This document shows, piece by piece, positions 20,149 to 30,095 of a stretch of 64,000 nucleotides of DNA. Source of the DNA: Brucella oryzae (GTDB taxonomy: Bacteria; Pseudomonadota; Alphaproteobacteria; Rhizobiales; Rhizobiaceae); assembly GCA_012103035.1 (NCBI GenBank), contig JAAVLL010000001.1:2206501-2270500 (forward strand). The letters are read 5' to 3'. Made by a program: the position numbers and the translations under genes. The notes under the pieces were generated by a model. The model saw nothing but the letters and a program-made list of their open reading frames with translations, was not told the DNA's origin and ran no database searches. How positions within the stretch are numbered: position 1 is the stretch's first letter; each line of letters begins with the position of its first letter.

Positions 20149-20174
20149 GAATGCCGGGAGCGATCCCGGCATTC
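20149..20174. terminator. Bidirectional hairpin between hmrR and gcd
   Basis: GAATGCCGGGA (20149-20159), GCGA, TCCCGGCATTC (20164-20174) is a perfect 11-bp stem with a stable tetraloop between two convergent genes. Confidence 0.7.
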
Positions 20175-20193
20175 TGGTTTTAAGACGGCTGGC

Positions 20194-22500
20194 TCAGCCT
20201 TTCGGCAGGGTATAGGCGATCACATAATCGCCGGGCTTGGTGCCGACCGAGCCATGGCCACCGGCAACCATCAATACGAATTGCTGGTCGCCGACCGTAT
20301 AGGTCATCGGCGTGGACTGCCCGCCTGCGGGAAGCCGCGCCTGCCAGAGCTGCTTGCCCGAAGTCAGATCATAAGCACGCAGATAGTCGTCAACAGCCGC
20401 GCCGAGGAAGGCAACGCCGCCAGCCGTTATCATCGGCCCGCCAATGCCGGGAACGCCGACTTTCAGCGGAACGGGAACCGGTGACATATCCTCGATGGTG
20501 CCGTTGCGATGCTTGTAGGCAATCTTGCCGGTACGCAAGTCGACGCCAGCAACATACCCCCATGGCGGCGTCTGGCGGGAATGCCGAGCGGGCCGAGGAA
20601 CGGTCCCATGAAAACGCCATAGGGGCGCCATCGTTGCGGTTCAAGCCCTGCTCGCTTCCCTTTTCATCCTGTCCTTTCGGCGGAATGTCCGCGCGTGGAA
20701 CCAGACGTGATGTGAAGGCAAGGTAGGTCGGCATACCAAACATGACTTGCCGCACCGGATCGACCGCCACGCTGCCCCAGTTGAACACACCGAAATTGCC
20801 GGGATAGACGATCGTTCCGCGCAATGAAGGCGGCGTGTAGCGCCCCTCATAGAAGAGCTGGTGGAACTTGATGCGACAGGCAAGCTGATCGAACATGGTC
20901 ACGCCCCACATGTCGCTTTCGCGCAAGGGCGGCGGGCTGAAAGTAAGGTCGGAGATAGGCTGTGTCGGAGCGGTATGGTCCTCTGGAATTGCACCCGTCG
21001 GAGCAGGAATTTCCCTGACCGGAATAATCGGCTCGCCGGTGCGCCGATCCAGAACGTAGAGATCGCCCTGTTTGGTCGGGCCGACCAGCGCCGGAACGCC
21101 ATTGATGTCGAGAAGCACCGGCTGGGCGGGAACATCCATATCCCAAAGGTCGTGGTGGACGGTCTGGCGTACCCAGCGGACCTGTCCGGTGTTCACATCG
21201 AGCGCCACGATGGATGAAGAGAATTTCTCCACGCTCTCGCTGCGGTCCATGCCAAGCTGGTCAGGTACCTTGTTGCCAAGCGGCACAAAGATCAGACCAA
21301 GCTTTTCATCGACGCTGGAAACGGACCAGCTGTTGGGTGAGTTGGTCGTGTAATGCTCGCCCTCCGGCAGCGGCGTGGTCACGTCCGGATTGCCGGAATC
21401 CCAGTTCCACAGGAGCTGGCCGGTGCGGATATCGAATGCGCGGATGACGCCCGACTGTTCTTCGGTCGAATAATTGTCGTTCACCGCACCGCCGACGATG
21501 ATCTTGTCATCGACCACCACCGGCGGTGAGGTGGAGTAATAATACCCTGCCGGATTGTATTTCATGCCATGGCTGAGATCGAGCGTGCCGCCATTGGCGA
21601 AATCCGTGCAGATTTCTCCGGTGGCCGTGTCGAGCGCGATCAGGCGTGCATCGGACGTCGGCAGATAAACGCGCTCCGCGCACTTTGCGCCAGCGGTGGC
21701 CGACGCATCCTTCCAATAGCTCACGCCACGGCAGGTCTGGTGCTGGCGGTCCGTGTTGAAGCCGACCTTGGGATCGAATTTCCACTTTTCCTTGCCGGTG
21801 GCCGCATCCAGCGCGATGGCCCAGTTATGCGGCGTGCACAGATAAAGGAATCGCCAATCTTAAGCGGCGTAACCTGATAGGTCGTTTCGCCCACATCCTG
21901 CGGCTGCTTCACATCGCCCGTCTGATATTGCCAGGCGACCTGAAGCTTGGAAACATTTTCCGGCGTGATCTGCGCCAGCGGCGAATAGCGCTGGCCGTAG
22001 GGCGTGCGCCCATATTGATGCCATTCGCCGTCGGGAACATTGCCGCCCATATCCGGCGTTGCCGCGACCTTTTCCGTCGGCAGATTGCCTGCGATATCGT
22101 AGGGGTCCTGCGTCATCGAATAGACGGCAACGACCAAGGCGACCAGCGAGGCGACGGCAAGCGGCAGACTGCCGCCGCCCGCTCCGTTGTTCAGCGGTCG
22201 TCTGATCCAGGGTGTCAGCATCCACAGCCCGATCAAGACGATAAGGCCGCCGCGTGCGCCAAGCTGCCACCAGTCGAAACCGACCTCGTAATAGGCCCAG
22301 CCGAGCGAACCGAGAATGACAAGAGCATAAATCCATAGCGCTGCGGCGCTACGTTTGAAAAGCAGAACGGCGGTCAGCAGGAAGCCGATCGCCGTGACAA
22401 TATAGTACCAGCTGCCGCCAAGTGCAGCGAGCCAGATGCCTCCTGCACCAAGTGCAAGTCCGATGAGGAGCAGAACGATGGATGTCAACCAGATAAGCAC
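20194..22500 (-). CDS. gcd: PQQ-dependent membrane-bound glucose dehydrogenase, three frameshifts
   Basis: This quinoprotein oxidises aldoses, classically glucose to gluconolactone, on the periplasmic face and feeds electrons to ubiquinone. The N-terminal 150 residues hold about five membrane helices. The PQQ beta-propeller follows, with NSWSVSSVDEKLGLIFVPLGN, WDMDVPAQPVLLDI and the terminal GGHGSVGTKPGDYVIAYTLP. GTG 22500 follows GGGGACC. One base is lost near 21848 and two more near 20612 and 20575, the last two around the propeller segment GAPYGVFMGPFLGPLGIP. Restored length is about 769 residues, near the usual 790-800. Genes for PQQ synthesis are not in this window. Confidence 0.87.
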
Positions 22501-22536
22501 GACAGGGTCCCCTTTCAGATCGTGTCACTGTTCCTC

Positions 22537-22548
22537 CGGACATGTCCG
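22537..22548. promoter_or_regulatory. 12-bp perfect palindrome upstream of gcd
   Basis: CGGACATGTCCG is self-complementary and sits 36 bp upstream of the gcd start codon, within a 284-bp gene-free gap. It may be an operator. No bound regulator can be named. Confidence 0.35.
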
Positions 22549-22784
22549 TCAGAACCGATCATATGCTGCCTAATGGTTGACATAGGCGGTCACGGAAAAA
22601 TCTAGGCGGCAGCAGAATGTTTCTTTTGCCGGACGGAGCGAAAGGAGGCGCCCGCCCTTAATTAAGGCAAAGTGAAGGCAACGGGGTTTTAGGCTGTCAA
22701 AAGACGTGAAACGATGCGCAAACAGGCGTATTGCCGCTCATCAATTGCGGCGAACGCATGGTGAAATCGTGGCTTTTGGCGGCG

Positions 22785-23815
22785 TCAGGCCGAGCTGCGC
22801 ATGAAAAGCTGGCTATCCAGATGGCGAATTTCCGACTGTCCGGACGGGGTATTTTCCCGGCCATTGATACGGGAAAAGAGCATATCAAGACCAAGCTGCG
22901 CAATCTGCCGGTAATCCTGCGCAACGGTGGTCAGTGCCGGACAGGTGAAGCGGCTCAAGGGATGATCGTCATGGCCTGCAACGCGCAGATCGCAGCCTTC
23001 CTCGCGCCCGACCCGCAGCTTGCGCTCGAAAGCGGCTGAGATCACGCCGAAGGCGAGACGATCATTGGCACATAGAACGGTGCGCGTCGGAAATCCGCCG
23101 CGATCGAAAATGCGGCCAGCCTCCTGATAACCCAGTTCCTCGAAATTCCAGCTTCTGGCGGCAATGGGCAGGACTATCGGCTCGACACCGAGCCTTTCCA
23201 TCGTTTCAATATAGGCGGCGCGCCGTTCCACCGCGTTCTGGTTGACGAGAGGCATTTCCAGAAAGCAGGGATGCTCCCCGGTTCGATAAAGATATTCGGT
23301 GATGTTGCCGATGCTCTGGCGGTTATCAGTGCCGACAAAGGCTGGTCGTCGCCGATACGGCTGTCCAGAAAAACGGCAGGTATCGAATCCGACAGGCTGG
23401 AAAGCAGTTTCACATCCGTGTCGAAGCCGAGCGGAGCCATCAGGACACCGGCGATCTTGAGGGACATCAGGGTTCGCATTGCCCTCGCCTCAAGTTTTCG
23501 TTCGCCATGGGAGGAGAGCACGATGGTCCAGTAGCCCTCCGCCAGACAGCGCATTTCGATCTGGCGGATGATCTCCGCATAGAATGGATCGGAAATGTGC
23601 GGGACGATAACGCCGATGTTCTTCGGCTTCTTGCGATTGAGACTGATCGCAAAGATATTCGGCTGATAATTATAGTCTTTCAGCGCCTTCTCGATACGGG
23701 CGCGTGTGGAAGGCTTTACATTTTCAGGATTGTCAAAATATTTCGAGACCGTCGGACGGGACAATCCGCTTGCCGCTGCAAACTCTTCCATCGTCCTGAT
23801 CTTATGTTCGGCCAT
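22785..23815 (-). CDS. LacI-family transcriptional regulator, one frameshift
   Basis: This is a sugar-responsive repressor, probably of the divergent CUT2 operon. The N-terminus (TMEEFAAASGLSRPTVSKYFDNPENVKPSTRARIEKAL) is the LacI helix-turn-helix and hinge. A periplasmic-binding-like effector domain follows, ending RINGRENTPSGQSEIRHLDSQLF. One T is missing near 23341 (DDQPFVGTDNRQSIG restored), giving about 343 residues. I place the start at ATG 23815 (MAEHKIRT), and an in-frame ATG at 23830 would add five residues. Its gene faces the binding-protein gene across 376 bp containing a candidate operator. Confidence 0.83.
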
Positions 23816-23992
23816 GCCTTGTTTTCCCATCGCGGGTATCGAGGCGATTTTTCAACGCCATCCATTTTTCTTTTCATGCGTAAATTTATTTTCACACAGA
23901 AGCAAGCCACTTTCATGCTTCTCCGGTCGGCGATGCGTGTTTCCTCCGCAATTCCCCGCTCATGCAGGTGGTTCAAAACGAGATTTAATCGT

Positions 23993-24014
23993 TATAATTT
24001 TTACACGTGAAAAA
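23993..24014 (+). promoter_or_regulatory. Putative promoter -10 and overlapping dyad for the CUT2 sugar operon
   Basis: A consensus TATAAT (23993-23998) is followed at once by TTTTACACGTGAAAAA (23999-24014), an imperfect inverted repeat centred on CACGTG. The dyad would overlap the transcription start, a normal place for LacI-type repression. No strong -35 is visible. The leader from here to the ATG at 24192 is about 180 nt and includes a CCGGC/GCCGG stem (24162-24175) and a GGAGG ribosome site. No other gene was seen in 23831-24191. Confidence 0.45.
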
Positions 24015-24191
24015 TTTTATATTGACACGATGAACAAGCTCCAGCATGTCTAGAGGATGCTCAATCATGAGCTGGAGGCCCTGCCCTTCGGGAGGTTTGA
24101 AGTTGGCGACAACCGATGAACCAGCAGGAAAACCGTTGTTCATGTCCCATAGAAGGACGTCCCGGCGAGCGCCGGTCATTCGGAGGAAATC

Positions 24192-25094
24192 ATGTTTCGC
24201 AAATCGCTCAGCCGTATTCTCTTTTCCGGCGTAGCTCTGGCAATGATGGCAGGTGCTGCATCTGCCGAAGGCATCGGCGCATCGCTTCTCACCCAGCAGC
24301 ATCCTTTCTACATCTCGCTCGCAGATGCGATGAAGAAGGAAGCGCAGGCAGAGAATGTGCCGCTGGAAGTCTCCATCGCCAATCAGGACCTGAGCAAGCA
24401 GCTCGCCGATGTGGAAGATTTCATCACCAAGGGCGTCGACGTCATCATCATCTCGCCGGTTGACAGCAAGGGCGTTCGCTCGGCCATCAACAAGGCTGAA
24501 AAGGCTGGCATCAAGGTCATCACCGTCGATGTACCGGCCAACAATGTCGATGTGACCTCCTTTGTGGGCACGGACAACTTCGCGGGCGGCGAAAAGGCCG
24601 CCGAACTGATGGCGAAGTCCATCGGTGAGAAGGGCAATGTCGCGATTATCGACTACCCGACCGTTCAGTCGGTCGTCGACCGCGTTGAAGGCTTCAAGAA
24701 GGGCATCGCCAAATATCCGGACGTCAAGATCGTGGCGATCCAGCCGGGCATCACACGTCCGGAAGCGCTTTCGGCTGCACAGAACATCCTTCAGGCCAAT
24801 CCTGATATCGTCGGCATTTTCGGCTTCGGTGACGATGCAGCACTTGCCGCCGCCTCGGCAGTAAAGTCGGCCAAGCTTGAAAGCCAGGTCAAGGTGATCG
24901 GTTTCGACGGCATGGAAGAAGCCCGCAATGCCGTGAAAAATGATCCGGTCATGGTCGGCGTCATCGCACAGTATCCGGATCAGATGGGCAAGGTTGCAGT
25001 TGAAACCGCGGCCAAGGTCATCAAGGGTGAGGAAGTGCCCGCCAAGCAGCCGATCGTTCCGGGCGTCGTCACCAAGGACGGCGAAACCAAGTAA
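24192..25094 (+). CDS. CUT2 sugar ABC transporter substrate-binding protein (RbsB-like)
   Basis: This intact 300-residue periplasmic protein has a clear signal peptide (ILFSGVALAMMAGAASA, cut before EGIGAS) and the RbsB fold: TQQHPFYISLADAMKKEA, GVDVIIISPVDSKGVRSAINKA and VGVIAQYPDQMGKVAVETAAKVI. It captures a monosaccharide or polyol for the CUT2 importer. It is separated from the ATPase by 173 bp holding an 11-bp stem-loop, which may keep its mRNA more abundant than the rest. A long antisense ORF (23985-25166) is a shadow. The ligand is not ribose-specific by anything I can see. The downstream kinase and GatZ-like protein suggest a ketose or hexitol. Confidence 0.9.
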   Translation: MFRKSLSRILFSGVALAMMAGAASAEGIGASLLTQQHPFYISLADAMKKEAQAENVPLEVSIANQDLSKQLADVEDFITKGVDVIIISPVDSKGVRSAINKAEKAGIKVITVDVPANNVDVTSFVGTDNFAGGEKAAELMAKSIGEKGNVAIIDYPTVQSVVDRVEGFKKGIAKYPDVKIVAIQPGITRPEALSAAQNILQANPDIVGIFGFGDDAALAAASAVKSAKLESQVKVIGFDGMEEARNAVKNDPVMVGVIAQYPDQMGKVAVETAAKVIKGEEVPAKQPIVPGVVTKDGETK

Positions 25095-25102
25095 CACCGC
25101 GT

Positions 25103-25134
25103 GAAACAGCGACGCTCCTCCCAGTCGCTGTTTC
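25103..25134 (+). terminator. Stem-loop between binding protein and ATPase genes (attenuator/3' stabiliser)
   Basis: GAAACAGCGAC (25103-25113), 10-nt loop, GTCGCTGTTTC (25124-25134) is a perfect 11-bp stem. In ABC operons such structures partly stop transcription or protect the binding-protein mRNA. Confidence 0.6.
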
Positions 25135-25267
25135 CATTCTGCGTGCGGCGGCCCGGCGAACACCACGCGCCTTGCCGCCGCCGCAACCCTTTGAATTGCA
25201 GACTTTGCTCGGAATCAATCTTAAAATCCGTCTGCGGAACTGAATAACGGAGAGTGGAGGCCCCAAA

Positions 25268-26812
25268 GTGACAGACACCGAGACAGCCACCAAATCCGAA
25301 CGAAACGCCATGCCGGATATGGTTCTTGAAATTCGCGATGTAGCGAAATCCTTCGGCCCGGTTATCGCGCTGAAGCGCATGAACCTGACCGTGCGCCGTG
25401 GCCGCGTGCATACGCTGCTCGGCGAAAACGGTGCGGGCAAATCCACGCTGATGAAGATTCTGGCCGGCGTGTTCAAGCCCACCTCCGGCACCATCCTGCT
25501 CAAAGGCGCGCCCTATGCGCCGAAAAACCCGCGCGATGCGCGCGCCAGCGGCATTGCCATTGTCTTTCAGGAACTGAGCCTGTCGCGCAATCTCACTGTG
25601 GCCGAAAATATCTTCGCCAATCATGAGCCAAGCCGCTTCGGTTTCATCCGCGAGCGCACGCTGAATGCGGAAGCGATGAAGCTGGTGGCCGATCTCGGCC
25701 TGCCGGTCGATGCGCGCGCGAAAGTCGGTGATCTTTCGATTGCCCAGCGCCAGCTCGTCGAAATCGCCAAGGGATTGAGCCAGCCTGCTGACGTCGTCAT
25801 TCTGGATGAGCCGACCTCATCGCTTTCCGACAGCGAAGCGGAAATCCTGTTTTCGATTATCGAGCGCCTGAAAGCCAGGGGCACAGCCGTTATTTATATT
25901 TCGCATCGCATGGAAGAAATCATGCGGCTTTCCGACGACATTACGGTCGTTCGCGATGGCGAATATGTAACGACCACGGAAAAGAGTGAGACCACAATCG
26001 AGCGATTGATCGCGCTGATGGTCGGTCGCGAGATGAACGACATTTACCCGCCGCGTGAAGCGCCGAGACCATCGGCAAGCGTGCCGCCCATACTTGAAAC
26101 GAAGAACCTCTCGGTTGCGGGCAAATTTCACGACGTCTCCATCGATGTGAAACCCGGCGAAGTCCTTGGGCTTTTCGGGTTGGTCGGTTCTGGCCGTTCG
26201 GACGTGATGAAGGCACTGTTCGGGATGCTGCGGCCCACGGGCGAAATCAGGCTCGACGGCGAAGCCATCACCCTTGCCTCGCCGACCGATGCCATTCGCA
26301 ACGGCATTGCTTTCGTGACCGAGAACCGCAAGGAAGAAGGTCTCGTTCTTCCGCACAGCGTTGAACGCAATATCAACATGGTAGGGCTCGGCCAGCTTGC
26401 AGGGCCTTTCGGCCTCATGCGTTCATCAGCAGAGCGCGCTTCGGCGAAAGCGGAAGTGCTGCGCCTCGCGATCAAGACCGCGTCGCTCGACACGATTGCC
26501 GGGTCGCTCAGCGGCGGCAACCAGCAGAAGATCGTGCTGGCAAAGTGGCTGCAGACAAAGCCGCGCATCCTCATTCTCGATGAGCCGACACGCGGCGTCG
26601 ATGTTGGCGCGAAATTTGAAATCTATCGCATCATCCGTGAACTTGCCGCCAATGGCGCGGCGATCCTGATGGTTTCCTCCGAACTGCCGGAAGTGCTGGG
26701 TCTCAGCGACCGCGTGGCGATCATGCATAACAAGCATGTCGCCGCCATTGTCGATGCCGATGGCCTTACGCCCGAAACCGTCATGAGCTACGCAGCAGGA
26801 ATGCATCAATGA
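25268..26812 (+). CDS. CUT2 sugar ABC transporter ATP-binding protein (RbsA-like, two ABC domains)
   Basis: This intact 514-residue protein consists of two fused nucleotide-binding domains, the normal CUT2 design. Domain 1 has Walker A GENGAGKST and Walker B VVILDEPTSSL. Domain 2 has GLVGSGRSDVMKALFG in place of Walker A, the usual degenerate form, plus the signature LSGGNQQKIVLAKWL and ILILDEPTRGVDVG. Translation can start at GTG 25268 behind GGAG, and a later in-frame ATG (25310) is less favoured. The stop overlaps the permease start (ATGA). It energises uptake of the operon's sugar. Confidence 0.92.
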   Translation: MTDTETATKSERNAMPDMVLEIRDVAKSFGPVIALKRMNLTVRRGRVHTLLGENGAGKSTLMKILAGVFKPTSGTILLKGAPYAPKNPRDARASGIAIVFQELSLSRNLTVAENIFANHEPSRFGFIRERTLNAEAMKLVADLGLPVDARAKVGDLSIAQRQLVEIAKGLSQPADVVILDEPTSSLSDSEAEILFSIIERLKARGTAVIYISHRMEEIMRLSDDITVVRDGEYVTTTEKSETTIERLIALMVGREMNDIYPPREAPRPSASVPPILETKNLSVAGKFHDVSIDVKPGEVLGLFGLVGSGRSDVMKALFGMLRPTGEIRLDGEAITLASPTDAIRNGIAFVTENRKEEGLVLPHSVERNINMVGLGQLAGPFGLMRSSAERASAKAEVLRLAIKTASLDTIAGSLSGGNQQKIVLAKWLQTKPRILILDEPTRGVDVGAKFEIYRIIRELAANGAAILMVSSELPEVLGLSDRVAIMHNKHVAAIVDADGLTPETVMSYAAGMHQ

Positions 26813-27801
26813 GCAATGCAGATATTCAGAAGAAAGCCGTGGACGCGGAAGTCCGCCGTTCGCTTTTCAGCTCCCCGCTGATCCGTCAATATGGCGGCAT
26901 CATCATCTCTCTGGCCGTGCTCTGCGTGGTCTTCGCGGTGTTGAATCCGCGCTTTCTCGCCTTCAACAATTTCATGAACATCATGCAGCAGGTGGCGGTG
27001 ATTGCCGTTGCCGCCTATGGCATGACCTATGTGATCCTGCTCGGTGAAATCGATCTTTCCATCGGCTCCATCATCGCGGTTTCCGGCATGGTGGCGGCGC
27101 AAGCCTTCTCCATGGGCTTCGGCTTTGTGCCGACCGTGGTTTTCACCCTTGCGGCGGGCGCCATCATGGGCGGGCTGAACGGCGTGCTTTCGGCAAAGCT
27201 GATGCTGCCATCCTTCATCGTGACGGTGGCGACCATGGGCATCTATCGCGGCATGGTCAGCCTGCCAACCAATGGCGCGCCTGAAATCATCGAGAACGAC
27301 ACCTGGCTCGCCATCGGCTCGGAAAACTGGCTCGGCCTGCCGATCATCATCTGGATTGTCGGCGTCCTGTTCATCTTCAACTATATCCTGCTGTCGAAGA
27401 CCGTTTTCGGTCGCCGCATCTATCTGTCGGGCGGCAACAAGGAAGCGGCGATCTATTCGGGTATCCGCGTCGACCGCATCAAGATCATTGTCTTCATGCT
27501 TTCCGGCATCATGGCAGCGATCAGCGGCATTCTGCTCTCGTCGCGCCTGTCCTCCGCGCAGACCAATGCGGGCATGGGCTATGAACTCGACGCCATTGCG
27601 GCGGTGGTGCTGGGCGGCACCTCACTTGCTGGCGGCGTCGGCACGATGGTCGGCACCATTCTCGGTGCGCTCATCATCGGCGTCATCAATAACGGCATGA
27701 ACATGCTGTCGGTGCCTTACTTCTATCAGCTCATCGTCAAGGGCATGGTCATTCTGGTCGCGGTCTGGCTCGACGTGCGCTCTAAATCCGTACGGACGTA
27801 A
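26809..27801 (+). CDS. CUT2 sugar ABC transporter permease (RbsC-like)
   Basis: This intact 330-residue inner-membrane permease has 8-10 hydrophobic segments and the CUT2 motifs GMTYVILLGEIDLSIGSIIAVSG, GGNKEAAIYSGI and YELDAIAAVVLGGTSLAGG. It overlaps the ATPase gene by 4 bp and is followed after 13 bp by the PfkB kinase, so uptake and phosphorylation of the sugar are encoded together. Confidence 0.92.
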   Translation: MSNADIQKKAVDAEVRRSLFSSPLIRQYGGIIISLAVLCVVFAVLNPRFLAFNNFMNIMQQVAVIAVAAYGMTYVILLGEIDLSIGSIIAVSGMVAAQAFSMGFGFVPTVVFTLAAGAIMGGLNGVLSAKLMLPSFIVTVATMGIYRGMVSLPTNGAPEIIENDTWLAIGSENWLGLPIIIWIVGVLFIFNYILLSKTVFGRRIYLSGGNKEAAIYSGIRVDRIKIIVFMLSGIMAAISGILLSSRLSSAQTNAGMGYELDAIAAVVLGGTSLAGGVGTMVGTILGALIIGVINNGMNMLSVPYFYQLIVKGMVILVAVWLDVRSKSVRT

Positions 27802-27814
27802 TCGCGGTACTCAC

Positions 27815-28760
27815 ATGAAAAGATCATCACCATCGGCGAAATCGTCGTCGAGATCATGGCCGTGGAAACCGGCAACGGTTTCAAGACCGCCATCCCGTTG
27901 ATCGGTCCGTTCGCTTCCGGCGCGCCTGCGATCTTCATCGATCAGGCGGCCAAGATGGGCCAGCCTTGCGGCATGGTCAGCGCGGTCGGCAATGACGATT
28001 TCGGCGCGCTCAATGTCGAGCGCCTGCAAAAGACGGCGTGGATGTATCGGCCATCGGCGTGCATCCGACAGCCGCCACCGGCAGCGCCTTTGTGCGCTAT
28101 CGCCCGGATGGCAATCGCGATTTCATCTTCAACATCAAGCACAGCGCATGCAGCGCCATCGGCCTGACGCCGGAAGCCGAAAAGCTGATCGAGACTGCCG
28201 ATCATCTGCATATCATGGGTTCGGCGCTGTTCTCCGACGGCATTGTTTCGGCGATCCACGAGGCGACGATCCGCATCAAGGCGAAGGGCGGCACCGTGTC
28301 CTTCGACCCGAATATCCGCAAGGAAATGCTGGAATTGCCGGGCATGCGTCAGGCATTGGCCCATGCGCTGGAGAACACCGACCTGTTCATGCCGAGCGGC
28401 CCGGAAATCTTCCTCTTCACCAAGGCGACCGAAGAAAAGGCCGCCGTGGAAGAACTGCTGGCGCGCGGTGTCAAAGCCGTTGTGGTCAAGCGCGGCGCGG
28501 AAGGCGCAAGCTATTTCGACCAGTCCGGCGAAGTTTTCGCACCTGCTTTCAAGGTGGAGGAAATCGACCCTACCGGAGCAGGCGACAGTTTTGGCGCGGC
28601 ATTCGTCACCTGCTGGCTGCGCGACATGGCGCCGAAGGACGCTCTTGTCATCGCCAACGCCACTGGCGCGCGCGCCGTCGGCGTCAAGGGGCCGATGGAA
28701 GGCACCTCGACCATGGCCGAAATTGAAGCATTCCTTCAGAAAAACGGAGTTCCAGCATGA
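27815..28760 (+). CDS. PfkB-family sugar kinase, two frameshifts
   Basis: This is a ribokinase/fructokinase-type kinase expected to phosphorylate the imported sugar. The restored N-terminus reads [20 protein letters not shown], and the C-terminal ATP site and catalytic base motif is [19 protein letters not shown]. One A is missing at about 27821 and one at about 28033 ([13 protein letters not shown] restored), giving 315 residues. ATG 27815 directly follows the permease. The stop overlaps the start of the GatZ-like gene by 4 bp. With that neighbour, D-tagatose or a related ketohexose is a reasonable but unproven substrate. Confidence 0.82.
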
Positions 28761-30040
28761 GCAGCACGAAAGTTCTGAGCGCACTTCCCGCACGTTACGC
28801 CAGCGGAGTTCGCGGCGGCATCACGTCGATCTGCTCTGCGCATCCTCTGGTGATCGAAGCCGCCCTTCTGGAAGGCGTTGCGACCAATACGGACGTGCTG
28901 ATCGAGGCTACCTGCAATCAGGTCAATCAGGATGGCGGCTATACGGGCATGACGCCTGCCGACTTCCGCCGCTTTGTGGAAGACATCGCGGCCCGCGTCG
29001 GCTTCGACACCAAGCGGCTTATTCTGGGCGGCGACCATCTCGGCCCCAACCCCTGGAAGCATCTGCCCGCCGAAGAAGCCCTTGCGAAGTCGGATGTGAT
29101 GATCGATGCCTTCGTGCGCGCGGGCTTCACCAAGATCCATCTCGACACGTCGATGGGTTGCGCTGGCGAACCGGTTGCACTGCCTGATGCCGTGACCGCC
29201 GAGCGCGCCGCGCGTCTGGCCAAGGTTTCCGAAACGGCGGCCCGTGAAGCCGGATATGACCTGCCGGTCTATATCATCGGCACCGAAGTACCGATTCCCG
29301 GCGGTGCGATGGAAGAAATTGAAGAGCTGGAGCTGACCGCCGGGCGCGGCAGTCGAAACCGTTGCCATTCACCGCAAGGCTTTCGCGGCGCTGGGACTGG
29401 AAGATGCCTTCGCCCGCGCCATCGGCGTCGTGGTGCAGCCGGGCGTCGAATTCGGCAACGAAAATGTGGTCTTCTACAACAGCGAGAAGGCGACCGCACT
29501 GAGCGGTGTTCTGAGCGAAATGCCGCAATTCGTTTTGAAGCGCATTCGACCGATTATCAGCCGGTGGAAGCGCTCTCCGATCTGGTGCATGACGGCTTTG
29601 CCATTTTGAAAGTCGGCCCCGGCCTGACTTTCGCGCTGCGCGAGGCGCTTTACGGTCTCGACCAGATTGCGGCTTTTCTCGACAAGCTGCCGGAAGAAGA
29701 AACCCTGCGCGGCAAGATGGAAGCGCTGCTTCTGGCCGAACCGAAGAATTGGGAAAAATACTATCACGGCGACGCGGAGGAACTGCGCCTGCAACGCCAT
29801 TTCTCCTATAGCGACCGCATTCGCTATTACTGGCCACATCCGGTCGCAACCGCTGCCGTCGATGCGCTTTTGAAACGTCTGGAAGGCCGCAAGATACCGG
29901 AAACGCTGATCAGCCAGTATCTCGGCACGCTTTATCCGGCGGTCGCATCGGGTGCAGTTGAAGCAACACCGCATGCCCTGATGGTGGAAGCCGTCCGCAA
30001 CGTCGTGCGCACTTACGGCAAGGCTGTCGGAACGCACTGA
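28757..30040 (+). CDS. GatZ/KbaZ-family protein (candidate ketohexose-6-phosphate 4-epimerase), two compensating frameshifts
   Basis: This 427-residue protein belongs to the GatZ/KbaZ family, named as the non-catalytic partner of class II tagatose-bisphosphate aldolase. Visible motifs are GGITSICSAHPLVIEAAL, EATCNQVNQDGGYTGMTP, LGGDHLGPNPW and EAHSTDYQ. I recall a characterised Agrobacterium homologue in a galactitol pathway acting as a tagatose-6-phosphate 4-epimerase. No GatY/KbaY aldolase is present here, which favours that role. An extra G near 29340 and a missing T near 29535 put about 195 bp out of frame (ETVAIHRKAFAALGLEDAF restored). It closes the operon before a strong terminator. 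Confidence 0.78.
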   Translation: MSSTKVLSALPARYASGVRGGITSICSAHPLVIEAALLEGVATNTDVLIEATCNQVNQDGGYTGMTPADFRRFVEDIAARVGFDTKRLILGGDHLGPNPWKHLPAEEALAKSDVMIDAFVRAGFTKIHLDTSMGCAGEPVALPDAVTAERAARLAKVSETAAREAGYDLPVYIIGTEVPIPGGAMEEIEELELTAGRGSRNRCHSPQGFRGAGTGRCLRPRHRRRGAAGRRIRQRKCGLLQQREGDRTERCSERNAAIRFEAHSTDYQPVEALSDLVHDGFAILKVGPGLTFALREALYGLDQIAAFLDKLPEEETLRGKMEALLLAEPKNWEKYYHGDAEELRLQRHFSYSDRIRYYWPHPVATAAVDALLKRLEGRKIPETLISQYLGTLYPAVASGAVEATPHALMVEAVRNVVRTYGKAVGTH

Positions 30041-30043
30041 AGT

Positions 30044-30070
30044 AAAAGCGCGGCTCAGACCGCGCTTTTT
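30044..30070. terminator. Rho-independent terminator, bidirectional
   Basis: AAAAGCGCGG (30044-30053), CTCAGA, CCGCGCTTTTT (30060-30070) ends the sugar operon on the plus strand and can also serve the convergent GGDEF-EAL gene. Confidence 0.87.
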
Positions 30071-30095
30071 CGCTTTATCGGGCGATAACGATATC

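Noticed and set aside
24046..24234. 62-codon open frame in the leader of the CUT2 operon
   Set aside because: It overlaps the start of the binding protein, has no ribosome site and reads as unstructured arginine-rich sequence.
23985..25166. 393-codon minus-strand open frame over the RbsB-like gene
   Set aside because: The plus strand encodes an intact binding protein with a signal peptide, so this is antisense noise.
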